A stretch of DNA of 33,759 nt from Gammaproteobacteria bacterium (GTDB lineage: Bacteria > Pseudomonadota > Gammaproteobacteria > Arenicellales > UBA868): NCBI GenBank assembly GCA_014239575.1, contig JAAZYQ010000010.1, positions 1 through 33,759 on the forward strand. Reading direction: 5' to 3'. Each line of letters opens with the position of its first letter. Position 1 is the first letter of the stretch. The translations under genes and the position numbers were made by a program. The notes beneath the pieces were generated by a model. That model made no database searches and was not told the DNA's origin. It was given only the letters and a program-made list of their open reading frames with translations. Positions 26,076 to 33,759 of the stretch are shown here, in pieces.

Positions 26076-27291
26076 TAATCCGGATATATTCGTGGGTAAG
26101 GTCGCAAGTCCAGACCCGTGACCGAGCCCTGCCCACTCCCAGATCCACTGAAATCGATATATTTTCTCCCTTAAGGTGCCCAAAGACCTGTGTTTCGTCG
26201 TAATCCGCAGCGCGCTCTCCGTGATGTGCAATAAGGACTCCGCCCATGGCAACCGATAACCGGCTCTGATCAAGCCGCACGCCGGATTTACCAACCGCCA
26301 TCACGACCCGACCCCAGTTGGCATCTTCTCCCGCAATGGCTGTCTTGACCAAAGGAGAATTGGCAATGGCCAACGCTGCCTTGTGTGCACTACCCGTTGA
26401 AGCGGCCCCAGTGACATCAACGGTAATGAATTTGCTTGCGCCCTCACCATCGCGCACAACCTGGATCGCCAGGTCGGTGAGTAGTTCATTTAGCGCGCGG
26501 CGAAAATCCTTCAACTCACTCGCCGCTAACGATTGAGGCGGTCGATTGCCTGCCTTGGCGGTAGCGGCGAGTACCATCGTATCGCTGGTCGAGGTATCGC
26601 TATCCACCGTAATGCAGTTAAACGATCTAGCCACTCCGTCCTGTAGTAGAGCCTGCAGCACAGGTGCGGGTAATTGGGCATCAGTAAATACAAAGGCCAG
26701 CATAGTGGCCATGTCCGGTGCAATCATGCCTGAGCCCTTGGCGATGCCGCACAGAGTGACGATTGTGTCACCGATGCGCGCCTCTCGCGTGCCGCCCTTG
26801 GGATAAGTATCCGTGGTGCCAATGGCGCGGGCGGCCTGCAGCCACGAGGCCTTTGTTGTCTGTCGACCCATTCGTGGTAGTGCCTGCTCGAAACGCGCAA
26901 CCGGCAAGGGTTCACCAATCACGCCGGTAGATGAAATCAATACGTCGCGAGGTCGGCAACCGATAGTCTTGGCAGCCATGGCAGCGGTGGCCTTTACATC
27001 GGCCATACCCTGGGCCCCGGTAAAGGTATTCGCGTTACCGCTGTTGACTAACATCGCCCGGGCCCGCCCCGTCCCTGCCACCTGCCGGCTCCATTGCACG
27101 GGGGCAGAGGCTGTTGTTGAGCGGGTAAATACGCCAGCTACGGCCGTTCCACGATCGAATTCAACCAGCAGCAGGTCATCACGTCCTGCATATTTGATAC
27201 CAGCACGGGCCGTGCGCAGGTGCAGACCTTTCACGGCTGGCAGCCGTGGAAAACGTGCGGGTGCGAGTGGGGAGCGTTTAATGGTCGACAT
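26056..27291 (-). CDS. argJ: Bifunctional ornithine acetyltransferase / N-acetylglutamate synthase
   Basis: ArgJ recycles the acetyl group from N-acetylornithine to glutamate in arginine synthesis, and in many bacteria also makes N-acetylglutamate from acetyl-CoA. The 411-residue precursor cuts itself before a threonine: here GMIAPDMATMLAF contains the A-T cleavage site, the threonine being the nucleophile of the beta chain. Also present are VNSGNANTFTG, ISSTGVIGEPLP, NCITVDSDTSTSDT and GEDANWGRV. ATG 27291 is chosen; the frame stays open upstream into secA, but that extension is an Arg/Ser-rich shadow. It begins 25 bp after the secA stop. Monofunctional and bifunctional forms cannot be told apart by eye. 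Confidence 0.95.
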   Translation of the reverse strand: MSTIKRSPLAPARFPRLPAVKGLHLRTARAGIKYAGRDDLLLVEFDRGTAVAGVFTRSTTASAPVQWSRQVAGTGRARAMLVNSGNANTFTGAQGMADVKATAAMAAKTIGCRPRDVLISSTGVIGEPLPVARFEQALPRMGRQTTKASWLQAARAIGTTDTYPKGGTREARIGDTIVTLCGIAKGSGMIAPDMATMLAFVFTDAQLPAPVLQALLQDGVARSFNCITVDSDTSTSDTMVLAATAKAGNRPPQSLAASELKDFRRALNELLTDLAIQVVRDGEGASKFITVDVTGAASTGSAHKAALAIANSPLVKTAIAGEDANWGRVVMAVGKSGVRLDQSRLSVAMGGVLIAHHGERAADYDETQVFGHLKGENISISVDLGVGRARSRVWTCDLTHEYIRINADYRT

Positions 27292-27316
27292 ACCCGCCAG
27301 GGTCAGTCCCGCTGGG

Positions 27317-30091
27317 CTACAACTTGCCGTGGCATTGCTTGTACTTTTTGCCCGAACCACATGGGCAAGGATCATTACGGCCGACCTTGGGCGTATCGCG
27401 AACGAACGGCTGAACCGCCCGCCCTGTGTGATCATTGGCGGTACGCGTATCGACTCCCTGCCCCGGGCCTGATGGGTCAGGAGAAGCGGGCTCCTCAGAA
27501 TCAGGGTGTAGGAATTGTCGGCCTTCCTGACCCCTCTGGCGTTGTTGGTTCTCCATGTCCGTGACTTGATCTTCACTTTGCACCTGCACCTTTGCCAAAA
27601 TGCCCACGACTTCGTGCTTGGCATGTTCCAGCATCGCTGAGAACATCTCAAAAGCCTCGCGCTTGTATTCCTGTTTGGGATTTTTTTGTGCATAACCACG
27701 CAAGCCAATGCCCTGACGTAGGTGATCCATCTGCGCAAGATGGTCTTTCCATTGTTCGTCCAGGGTTTTAAGCATGACCGCTTTTTCCAGGTGACGCATG
27801 ACCGGCTCACCAATCGACTGCACCTTAGCCTCATAGGCGCTCGCGACATCAGCCGCGATACGCTCGCGTAGCGTCTCCTCATGGAGATTGTCATCTCCTG
27901 TCAGCCACTTTCCAACAGGCAGCGACTGGCCAAATTGGGATTCAAGTTCTTTTTCCAGACCCGGCACATCCCACTGCTCTTCAAGACTTTCCGGGGGAAT
28001 ATATCGGTCAATAATCTCGCTGATCACCTCATCACGGGCTATCCCTATAGTCTCGGAGATATCATCTACTGCCATCAGGGTATTTCGCTGATCATAAATA
28101 ACTTTGCGCTGCTCATTGGCCACATCGTCATATTCCAACAACTGCTTGCGCATATCGAAATTACGACCCTCTACCTTCTTTTGAGAATTCTCGATCGCAC
28201 GCGTTACCCAGGAATGTTCTATCGCCTCGCCTTCTTCCATCCCAAGTTTTTCCATCAGTCCCGCAACCCGGTCGGAACCAAAAATACGCAGTAGGTTGTC
28301 CTCAAGCGAGAGATAAAAGCGACTGGTACCGGGGTCGCCCTGGCGTCCGCAACGCCCCCGCAACTGGTTATCCACCCGCCTTGATTCGTTGCGCTCTGTA
28401 CCCAGCAGGTAGAGCCCGCCGGATGCCACCACCAGGTCGTGCCTTGCCTGCCAGTCACGCTTGATAGTCTCGGTCTGATCCTGCTCGATTTCACCAAGCG
28501 CCGCCAACTCCATATCCATATTTCCACCCAATACGATATCGGTACCGCGACCCGCCATATTGGTGGCAATGGTTACGGCTCCGGGCTTGCCTGCCTGGGC
28601 AATAATGTGCGCCTCACGCTCATGCTGCTTGGCGTTCAGTACCTCGTGTGCGATATTTTCTTTACCCAGTAGATTAGAAAGATATTCAGAGGTCTCGATA
28701 GATGCTGTACCCACCAGCACCGGCTGCTCACGAGACCCACAAGATTTGATATCGACGATGATCGCATCGTATTTCTCTTTTTGCGTACGGTAGACCAGGT
28801 CAGAAAAATCATCCCGAACCATCGGCTGGTTCGTGGGGATAACGACCACCTCCAGACCATAGATTTGCTGAAACTCCGCCGCTTCAGTATCTGCGGTACC
28901 CGTCATGCCAGACAATTTGCCATACAGGCGGAACAGGTTCTGAAAGGTTATCGACGCGAGGGTCTGGTTTTCCTGTTGAATCGCAACCCCTTCTTTTGCT
29001 TCAACCGCCTGATGCAACCCCTCTGACCAGCGCCTGCCTGGCATCATGCGTCCAGAAAATTCATCGATGATTACGATCTGATCGTTGCTGACAATGTAAT
29101 CAACATCACGCTGAAATAACGTGTGCGCCCGCAAGGCGGCGTAGAGGTGGTGCAACAGACTAATATTGGTGACGTCATAAAGGCTGGATTCAGCATCCAA
29201 CAGACCGGACTCAGACAGCAACCGCTCAGCGTTTTCATGTCCCGCCTCAGTCAGGGATACCTGGCGGTTTTTCTCATCCACACTGAAGTCTCCCGGACCC
29301 TCCTCTTCGTCCTCGGCCTCACTGGGTTCACCCTCGATCGGAGATTGGCGCTCAAGTGAGGGAATGATTTTGTCTATCCGGGCATACAGATCGCTACTGT
29401 CCTCGGACGGTCCGGAAATGATCAAAGGAGTACGAGCTTCGTCAATCAGGATCGAGTCCACCTCGTCAACGATGGCAAAATCAAGCGAACTCTGCGCCCG
29501 GTCTTCGGCGCTGAACGCCATGTTGTCGCGCAGATAATCAAAACCGTACTCGTTATTTGTCCCGTAGACAATATCGCAGGCATAGGCCTCACGCTTGGTC
29601 GTGCCATCCTGCCCTGAGACCACTACGCCGACCGTTAGTCCCAAAAAACGATAAATCCTACCCATCCAGTCGGCATCGCGCCGGGCTAGATAATCGTTCA
29701 CGGTGATCACATGAACCGTATTGCCACAGATCGCATTAAGGTACGCTGGCAAGGTCGCCACCAGGGTCTTGCCCTCACCCGTTCGCATTTCCGCGATCTT
29801 GCCGTCATGGAGCACCATGCCGCCAATCAACTGCACATCGAAATGTCGCATCTTCAATACGCGTTGGGAGGTTTCGCGAACCACGGCGAATGCCTCGACC
29901 AGCATGGACTGTGCGTCCTCACCGTTAGCCGCTCGCTCTCGAAACTCGGCAGTCTTAGCCGCAAGCGCTTCGTCGGAAAGGGTCTGGAGCTCGGGCTCAA
30001 GCTCGTTGATCTCCTTGACCTGCTTGCTCATCTTGCGCAAAAGGCGCTGATTACGACTACCGAAAACTTTGGTGGCTACCTTACTAAACAT
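27317..30091 (-). CDS. secA: Preprotein translocase ATPase
   Basis: SecA drives secretory proteins through SecYEG. The 924-residue protein has Walker A MRTGEGKT (residues 102-109), Walker [24 protein letters not shown] and [11 protein letters not shown] of the second nucleotide-binding domain, and the preprotein cross-linking and helical scaffold domains. The C-terminal zinc motif [13 protein letters not shown] binds SecB and phospholipids. An acidic stretch around residues 255-275 ([13 protein letters not shown]) is longer than in E. coli. ATG 30091 is preferred to the in-frame TTG at 30094. No secM-like arrest gene precedes it; dciA is divergent across about 74 bp. Downstream argJ and mutT probably share the transcript. 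Confidence 0.98.
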   Translation of the reverse strand: MFSKVATKVFGSRNQRLLRKMSKQVKEINELEPELQTLSDEALAAKTAEFRERAANGEDAQSMLVEAFAVVRETSQRVLKMRHFDVQLIGGMVLHDGKIAEMRTGEGKTLVATLPAYLNAICGNTVHVITVNDYLARRDADWMGRIYRFLGLTVGVVVSGQDGTTKREAYACDIVYGTNNEYGFDYLRDNMAFSAEDRAQSSLDFAIVDEVDSILIDEARTPLIISGPSEDSSDLYARIDKIIPSLERQSPIEGEPSEAEDEEEGPGDFSVDEKNRQVSLTEAGHENAERLLSESGLLDAESSLYDVTNISLLHHLYAALRAHTLFQRDVDYIVSNDQIVIIDEFSGRMMPGRRWSEGLHQAVEAKEGVAIQQENQTLASITFQNLFRLYGKLSGMTGTADTEAAEFQQIYGLEVVVIPTNQPMVRDDFSDLVYRTQKEKYDAIIVDIKSCGSREQPVLVGTASIETSEYLSNLLGKENIAHEVLNAKQHEREAHIIAQAGKPGAVTIATNMAGRGTDIVLGGNMDMELAALGEIEQDQTETIKRDWQARHDLVVASGGLYLLGTERNESRRVDNQLRGRCGRQGDPGTSRFYLSLEDNLLRIFGSDRVAGLMEKLGMEEGEAIEHSWVTRAIENSQKKVEGRNFDMRKQLLEYDDVANEQRKVIYDQRNTLMAVDDISETIGIARDEVISEIIDRYIPPESLEEQWDVPGLEKELESQFGQSLPVGKWLTGDDNLHEETLRERIAADVASAYEAKVQSIGEPVMRHLEKAVMLKTLDEQWKDHLAQMDHLRQGIGLRGYAQKNPKQEYKREAFEMFSAMLEHAKHEVVGILAKVQVQSEDQVTDMENQQRQRGQEGRQFLHPDSEEPASPDPSGPGQGVDTRTANDHTGRAVQPFVRDTPKVGRNDPCPCGSGKKYKQCHGKL

Positions 30092-30165
30092 CAAATAGAT
30101 CTACCAAGAATAGGGTTAAAAGACAGGCTATACCCCTGTTACTGGGTACGCCGCGGGGCTACACT

Positions 30166-30669
30166 GTGTTAGACAGCAACGATGATGAATGGGCGCAACC
30201 GAATAATTTTATCATGGCTGAAGACACCTTCACCCGACTAGGCCAATTAATCGGCAAAATCCAGGGCCTGCCCAATGGAGTCCATACCCAGGACCTCAGC
30301 GGCGAAAAACGCGCCTGGCGCTTGGCGGCTGGCGACGAGATTGCCAACCACACCGCGGTGCAACCCACGGCTGATGACTGGGTGATCATCGCTGATGGGC
30401 CGGTATGGGGCCATGCCGTCATCCAGCGCCAACAAGAAATCCTGACCGCTCTCGCCCAAACCGACCACCATCCACAAGCTCTGAAAGTCAAGGTGCGACC
30501 GCGATCAACCCCCTTCGATGTCGGCGAATCGCGACAAGCCAGCCCGGTCAAGCCATTAGACTCCCAAAGCGCGGACCTTCTTGTCGAAACCGCTGATAGC
30601 CTGAAATCCGACAGCCTGGCACAGGCGCTCAGACGGCTCAGTCGCCATCGACCAAAAGAGTCTAGCTGA
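30166..30669 (+). CDS. dciA: DciA-type helicase-loading protein (DUF721)
   Basis: DciA helps DnaB helicase onto DNA at replication start in bacteria that lack DnaC. The 167-residue protein carries the DUF721 core AAGDEIANHTAVQPTADDWV, then VWGHAVIQRQQEILTALAQ, that is the W-x-x-A-V/G-x-x-IA-x-HT pattern and the W...L helix. A C-terminal tail rich in S, D, L and R is probably disordered. Its place beside secA is conserved in gammaproteobacteria such as Pseudomonas and Xanthomonas, usually after lpxC, which is not here. The start is GTG 30166 (GGGG 7-10 bp upstream) or ATG 30214. It is convergent with cpoB, 13 bp apart. Confidence 0.82.
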   Translation: MLDSNDDEWAQPNNFIMAEDTFTRLGQLIGKIQGLPNGVHTQDLSGEKRAWRLAAGDEIANHTAVQPTADDWVIIADGPVWGHAVIQRQQEILTALAQTDHHPQALKVKVRPRSTPFDVGESRQASPVKPLDSQSADLLVETADSLKSDSLAQALRRLSRHRPKESS

Positions 30670-30682
30670 GCACTATCTACCC

Positions 30683-31606
30683 TTAACGCCCTTCCCGATC
30701 CATTTTTTCCAGATGCGTTTGCGCCAACACAGCGGCCGGATGTCCGGGAAAATCCTGCAGCAGTACATTCAAAATCTGGTGCGCCTTGGCATCGTCACCC
30801 AACTCGTAATAAATATAACCAACCTTGAGCCGCGCTGAAGGTTGCCGGGGGCTCTTGGGAAAATATTGCAGCACGGTACTCATAGCGGCCAACGCATCAT
30901 TGAACTCGCCCATGATGTAGCGCGATTGGCCAAGCCAATACCAGGCATCATCAGCCAACGGGCTTTGTGGATAACGGCGTAAAAAGGCTACAAAGGCGTA
31001 AGTCGAATCCAGAGTACGGCTACGCCTGAAAAGGTCAAAGGCTGCATCGTAAGCCGCCTTTTCACCAAGGCCTCTCGGTTCGGCCTGACTGGGGGTGGCG
31101 AGCTCGACTGAGACAACAGTAACCGTCTCGCTGGTGCCAGAACCGTCGCCTACGACGATCGATGTGACTGGGCTTTGAAGTTTGACGGCTACGTCGGCCA
31201 ACTTGGAGTCAGATGCCTCAAGGGATGTTGTATTCACCCCGTTCTGGACAAAGCGGGGAGCCGTTGTGGTCCACTCCAGATAACGGCAGCCGTCTAGTTG
31301 CTGATACAACCCCTGTTGAGGGTGTTTCAGTTTCTTTACTTTAGAGGGTTGACTATCGGGATAACTGTCTAAATGATTGATTTCACGGTTCAAACTCATT
31401 AATTCGCGCTCGCCCGAACAAGGTAATCCAAAGGCGGGGGCAAAAACGACTGAGGCATCGAAGAGATCTTCAATTGACGCCGGAGCCGATGAGTGTACCA
31501 GCGTCGTGGTCTGACTATCCGCCTCGGCGGGAACCGGGCCGCCGCAAACACAAGCCAGAACTAAGGCGCATACCGCGTGGTAACCGGTATACGCCCGTGA
31601 GCCCAT
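30683..31606 (-). CDS. cpoB: Tol-Pal accessory protein CpoB (YbgF), divergent N-terminus
   Basis: CpoB is a periplasmic protein that couples peptidoglycan synthesis to outer-membrane constriction by binding TolA and PBP1B. The C-terminal part (about residues 185-305) has the YbgF TPR repeats: YDAAFDLFRR, FLRRYPQSPLADDAWYWLGQ, YFPKSPRQPSARLKVGYIYY and LLQDFPGHPAAVLA. A signal peptide with a hydrophobic core (VCALVLACVCGG) and likely cleavage near AEA precedes them. The region between (about 32-180) lacks the heptad coiled coil that normally trimerises CpoB and instead contains PAFGLPCSGERELMSLNREI and a T/V/S-rich stretch. Position after pal supports the name. ATG 31606 has a GGGAG site. Confidence 0.82.
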   Translation of the reverse strand: MGSRAYTGYHAVCALVLACVCGGPVPAEADSQTTTLVHSSAPASIEDLFDASVVFAPAFGLPCSGERELMSLNREINHLDSYPDSQPSKVKKLKHPQQGLYQQLDGCRYLEWTTTAPRFVQNGVNTTSLEASDSKLADVAVKLQSPVTSIVVGDGSGTSETVTVVSVELATPSQAEPRGLGEKAAYDAAFDLFRRSRTLDSTYAFVAFLRRYPQSPLADDAWYWLGQSRYIMGEFNDALAAMSTVLQYFPKSPRQPSARLKVGYIYYELGDDAKAHQILNVLLQDFPGHPAAVLAQTHLEKMDREGR

Positions 31607-31680
31607 CAGACTCCCTTAAATCGAGTGACGACCAGTGAGAGCAGTGAGATGCCAACCGCGCTGGCTTGGATCCTATGCCG

Positions 31681-32238
31681 TCAGTAAAGAATCTCTACGC
31701 GACGATTCAAAGACCAGGCACTCTCGTCCTGGCCCATCGAAACCGGTCGCTCTTCGCCATAGGAGATCGTGCGGATGGCATCGGGCGCAACACCCAGACT
31801 TTGGAGAATTTCGTTGACTGTATTGGCACGATGCTCACCGAGTGCCAGGTTGTATTCGCGGGTGCCACGCTCATCAGCATGACCTTCTAACACCACTGCC
31901 ATACCCGGATTGCCTGCCAGGTACTGTGCATGTGCTTCGACTACCCGCTGTGCCTCGGGAGTGAGATTAGAGCTATCGAAATCAAAGTAGATCACCCGCT
32001 GTCCCAATGGATCATCCAGCTCAGTACTATCTTCGCTGATCGCAATAATTTGCCCTGCGGTCGCGTCTTCTGCGCTGATTGCCGATGATGCTGCATCAGT
32101 CGAGACAGCGTCGGTGGTATCGGAAATTGTCGCGTCTTCCACTTCGACTCCCCCGCTTTTTTTCTTGGTCGCTGCGCAACCCGCCAGTGCCACGCCCAAA
32201 AAGAGCACTAGGAAAACCGTTCCAAATCTACGCATCAT
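31681..32238 (-). CDS. pal: Peptidoglycan-associated lipoprotein
   Basis: Pal is an outer-membrane lipoprotein that binds peptidoglycan and TolB. The 185-residue precursor has a signal peptide ending in the lipobox LAGC, then a linker rich in D, A, S and T. The OmpA-like domain (about residues 75-185) follows: VIYFDFDSSNLTPEAQ, LEGHADERGTREYNLALGEHRA for diaminopimelate binding, and SYGEERP. The start is ATG 32238, with GGAG four bases upstream; an upstream in-frame start at 32256 would place the ribosome-binding site inside the gene. It follows tolB by 34 bp. Confidence 0.97.
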   Translation of the reverse strand: MMRRFGTVFLVLFLGVALAGCAATKKKSGGVEVEDATISDTTDAVSTDAASSAISAEDATAGQIIAISEDSTELDDPLGQRVIYFDFDSSNLTPEAQRVVEAHAQYLAGNPGMAVVLEGHADERGTREYNLALGEHRANTVNEILQSLGVAPDAIRTISYGEERPVSMGQDESAWSLNRRVEILY

Positions 32239-32272
32239 CAATCTCCTGTAATTCAAAAACTTTTACTGGCTA

Positions 32273-33595
32273 CTACCGGCTTGCTGCCCAGGCCGGTTCT
32301 CGCACTTCTCCATCATGCATTTTCAGTATCTGTCGTACACGGCCGTCGGCCGACACTGCGGCAAGAACGCCATCCCTGCCCAAACGGGTAGCATACAGAA
32401 TCATCGCACCGTTTGGCGAAAAAGTTGGTGATTCATCGAGCGTGCCATCAGTCAGCAATTCCATCTCGCCACTAGCCAGAGAGAATACACCAATCTGGTA
32501 TCCCGCGCCTGCACCGCGGTTGGTCACCATCACCAGCTTTTTGCCACTGGGATTGTATGATGCCCGAGCGTTTTCCTTCCCCTCCCGTGTCAGCCGTTCG
32601 ACCTCGCCACCGTTGCGGCCAATACGGTAGATCTGTGGCCGGCCGCTACGATCAGAGGTAAAAACCAAGTGCCGGCCGTCAGGGGACCAGGCAGGCTCGG
32701 TGTCGATGGCCGGGTGACGCGTCAATTGCCGAATGCCGCCGGACGCTACCTGGAGCACGTAAATATCCGTGTTGCCCTTGGCCGAAATCGTCAGTGCCAA
32801 CCACTTGCCGTCCGGGGACCAGGCCGGCGCACTCGCCGTCCCTTCGACCTGCGCAATCGTCCGGCGATTGCCAGAGTTGATATCCTGCAGCCAGATGTTG
32901 GCGCCAGAAGTGGCATTGGAGAACGACACGTAGGCCAACCATTCACCATTGGGCGACCAAGCCGGTGACAATACCGGCAAATTGGTTGTCTGTAGAATCT
33001 GTTGGGGGTCGTGGCCATCCGAATCGGCCACCATTAACCGATACAGGCGGTCGCTGTTATCCTGCTGATTCATGGTCACATAGGCAATACGGGTATCGAA
33101 AGACCCGCGAATGCCCGTCATCTCATAAAAGATCCGGTCGCTGATCTGGTGCGCTACCTGGCGAAGTTGCGCCGCACTGGCAGAAAAGCGCAGGCCAAAC
33201 TTGATTTTTTCACGGTAAACATCCAGCAACTGAAAGCTGACCTCAAACTGATCGGGCCCTTTTTCTATCACCCGGCCAATCACCAATGCTTCCGCTTTGA
33301 TCAGACGCCAATCCTTGTAGCGAACCTCAGTGATCTCGCTGGGCTTAGAGAGAAAATCAGCCGTTGGCAATAAATCGAAACGACCTGAGCGGTGCAGGTC
33401 TGCCGCAATGATTGCGCGAATATCTTCAGGTGGCTCGCCGTCACCATGCCAACGAAATGGGACTGCAGCAATCGGGGTGCCTGAAGCCTCGCCCTGGGTA
33501 ATTTCAATAGTAAGGGCTGCGAACACAGAGGTAGGAAACAACACCACGCACCCGGCCGACAACGCCAGCAACATTCTCGCAACAAGCCTTCTCAT
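32273..33595 (-). CDS. tolB: Tol-Pal periplasmic beta-propeller protein TolB
   Basis: TolB is the periplasmic hub that binds Pal and is pulled by TolA through its N-terminus. The 440-residue precursor has a signal peptide (cleavage near SVFA-ALTI), an N-terminal domain (about residues 28-165) with PFRWHGDGEPPEDIRAIIAA, and a six-bladed propeller. The blades show the repeated pattern PAWSPDGKWLAL, PAWSPDGRHLVF and PTFSPNGAMILY. It sits between tolA and pal in the standard order. The mature N-terminus ALTIEITQG fits the TolA-binding box. Confidence 0.97.
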   Translation of the reverse strand: MRRLVARMLLALSAGCVVLFPTSVFAALTIEITQGEASGTPIAAVPFRWHGDGEPPEDIRAIIAADLHRSGRFDLLPTADFLSKPSEITEVRYKDWRLIKAEALVIGRVIEKGPDQFEVSFQLLDVYREKIKFGLRFSASAAQLRQVAHQISDRIFYEMTGIRGSFDTRIAYVTMNQQDNSDRLYRLMVADSDGHDPQQILQTTNLPVLSPAWSPNGEWLAYVSFSNATSGANIWLQDINSGNRRTIAQVEGTASAPAWSPDGKWLALTISAKGNTDIYVLQVASGGIRQLTRHPAIDTEPAWSPDGRHLVFTSDRSGRPQIYRIGRNGGEVERLTREGKENARASYNPSGKKLVMVTNRGAGAGYQIGVFSLASGEMELLTDGTLDESPTFSPNGAMILYATRLGRDGVLAAVSADGRVRQILKMHDGEVREPAWAASR

Positions 33596-33615
33596 CGTGG
33601 TTATTTTCCTAAGGG

Positions 33616-33759
33616 TCAGGGTTTAAAGACAAAATTAAATTCTTTCAGGTACTCGTAATAACGTGGCTCAGTGGGAAATGGCAAAGGAGAGGCCTTGAAA
33701 ATAGCATTTTCGGCCGATTCATCCAGACGTGCGTCCCCACTTTCTTTAGTAATAGTCAC
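33616..33759 (-). CDS. tolA: TolA C-terminal end (5' part missing)
   Basis: The last 47 codons of a minus-strand gene are present, ending at TGA 33616-33618. They include LDESAENAIFKASPLPFP followed by TEPRYYEYLKEFNFVFKP, the end of the TolA domain III fold, whose AIxKASPLPxP segment is diagnostic. TolA domain III contacts TolB and Pal; the coiled coil and membrane anchor lie beyond the right edge. tolB starts 20 bp downstream. Confidence 0.9.
   Translation of the reverse strand: MTITKESGDARLDESAENAIFKASPLPFPTEPRYYEYLKEFNFVFKP

Noticed and set aside
26076-26294. N-terminal extension of mutT
   Set aside because: It is argJ read out of frame; the MutT-type N-terminus starts at ATG 26075.
27292-27894. 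Frame continuing argJ 200 codons upstream, giving a 612-residue ORF
   Set aside because: It overlaps the 3' end of secA in another frame, has an Arg/Ser/Cys-rich shadow composition, and normal ArgJ begins at 27291.

Overview
The window is a chromosomal segment of a gammaproteobacterium. The main evidence is gene order as well as sequence: coaD next to a YfhL-type ferredoxin, pilA opposite pilB-pilC-pilD-coaE, secA-argJ-mutT with dciA opposite, tolA-tolB-pal-cpoB, and bioC opposite comF. I see no rRNA, tRNA, CRISPR array, insertion sequence or prophage. Almost all of it is ordinary housekeeping sequence. I could not assign a genus.

Layout. 1-2509: 5' part of an HD-domain gene (-), coaD and yfhL (+), then an AlkA-type glycosylase and a histidine phosphatase (-). 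2510-3127: an AT-rich gene-free stretch holding the most unusual signal, a small-RNA-like transcription unit facing an opposing promoter and a tiny ORF with a very strong Shine-Dalgarno sequence. 3128-6275: an orphan malonyl-ACP transferase-like gene and a DMT exporter (+), then an MFS transporter (-). 6378-10142: the fused acyl-CoA mutase icmF (-), divergent from a LiuR-like MerR regulator (+) across a shared palindromic operator. 10195-15903 (+): AI-2E family protein, MFS transporter, purB, a pseudouridine synthase and pyrD. 15922-18710 (-): DUF938 methyltransferase, cyoE, a degraded oxidase-assembly gene and bioC. 18816-25626: comF (+), the pilin gene (-), then pilB, pilC, pilD, coaE and a NudL-like Nudix gene (+). 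25653-30091 (-): mutT, argJ, secA. 30166-30669 (+): dciA. 30683-33759 (-): cpoB, pal, tolB and the end of tolA.

How the genes work together. The pil block supplies the pilin, assembly ATPase, platform protein and prepilin peptidase of type IV pili, and the adjacent comF fits DNA uptake. The Tol-Pal block links outer membrane, peptidoglycan and inner membrane at division. coaD, coaE and NudL touch synthesis and breakdown of coenzyme A. icmF with its LiuR-like neighbour points to branched-chain acyl-CoA catabolism. cyoE stands without ctaA or cox genes and follows the remnant of an oxidase-assembly gene, which suggests local loss of an aa3 oxidase cluster.

The best candidate for something undescribed is at about 2649-2807: a near-consensus promoter, a hairpin, a single-stranded CCUCCUCCUUA identical in part to the 16S rRNA anti-Shine-Dalgarno tail, and a textbook terminator. 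A second promoter with a 19-bp palindrome faces it.
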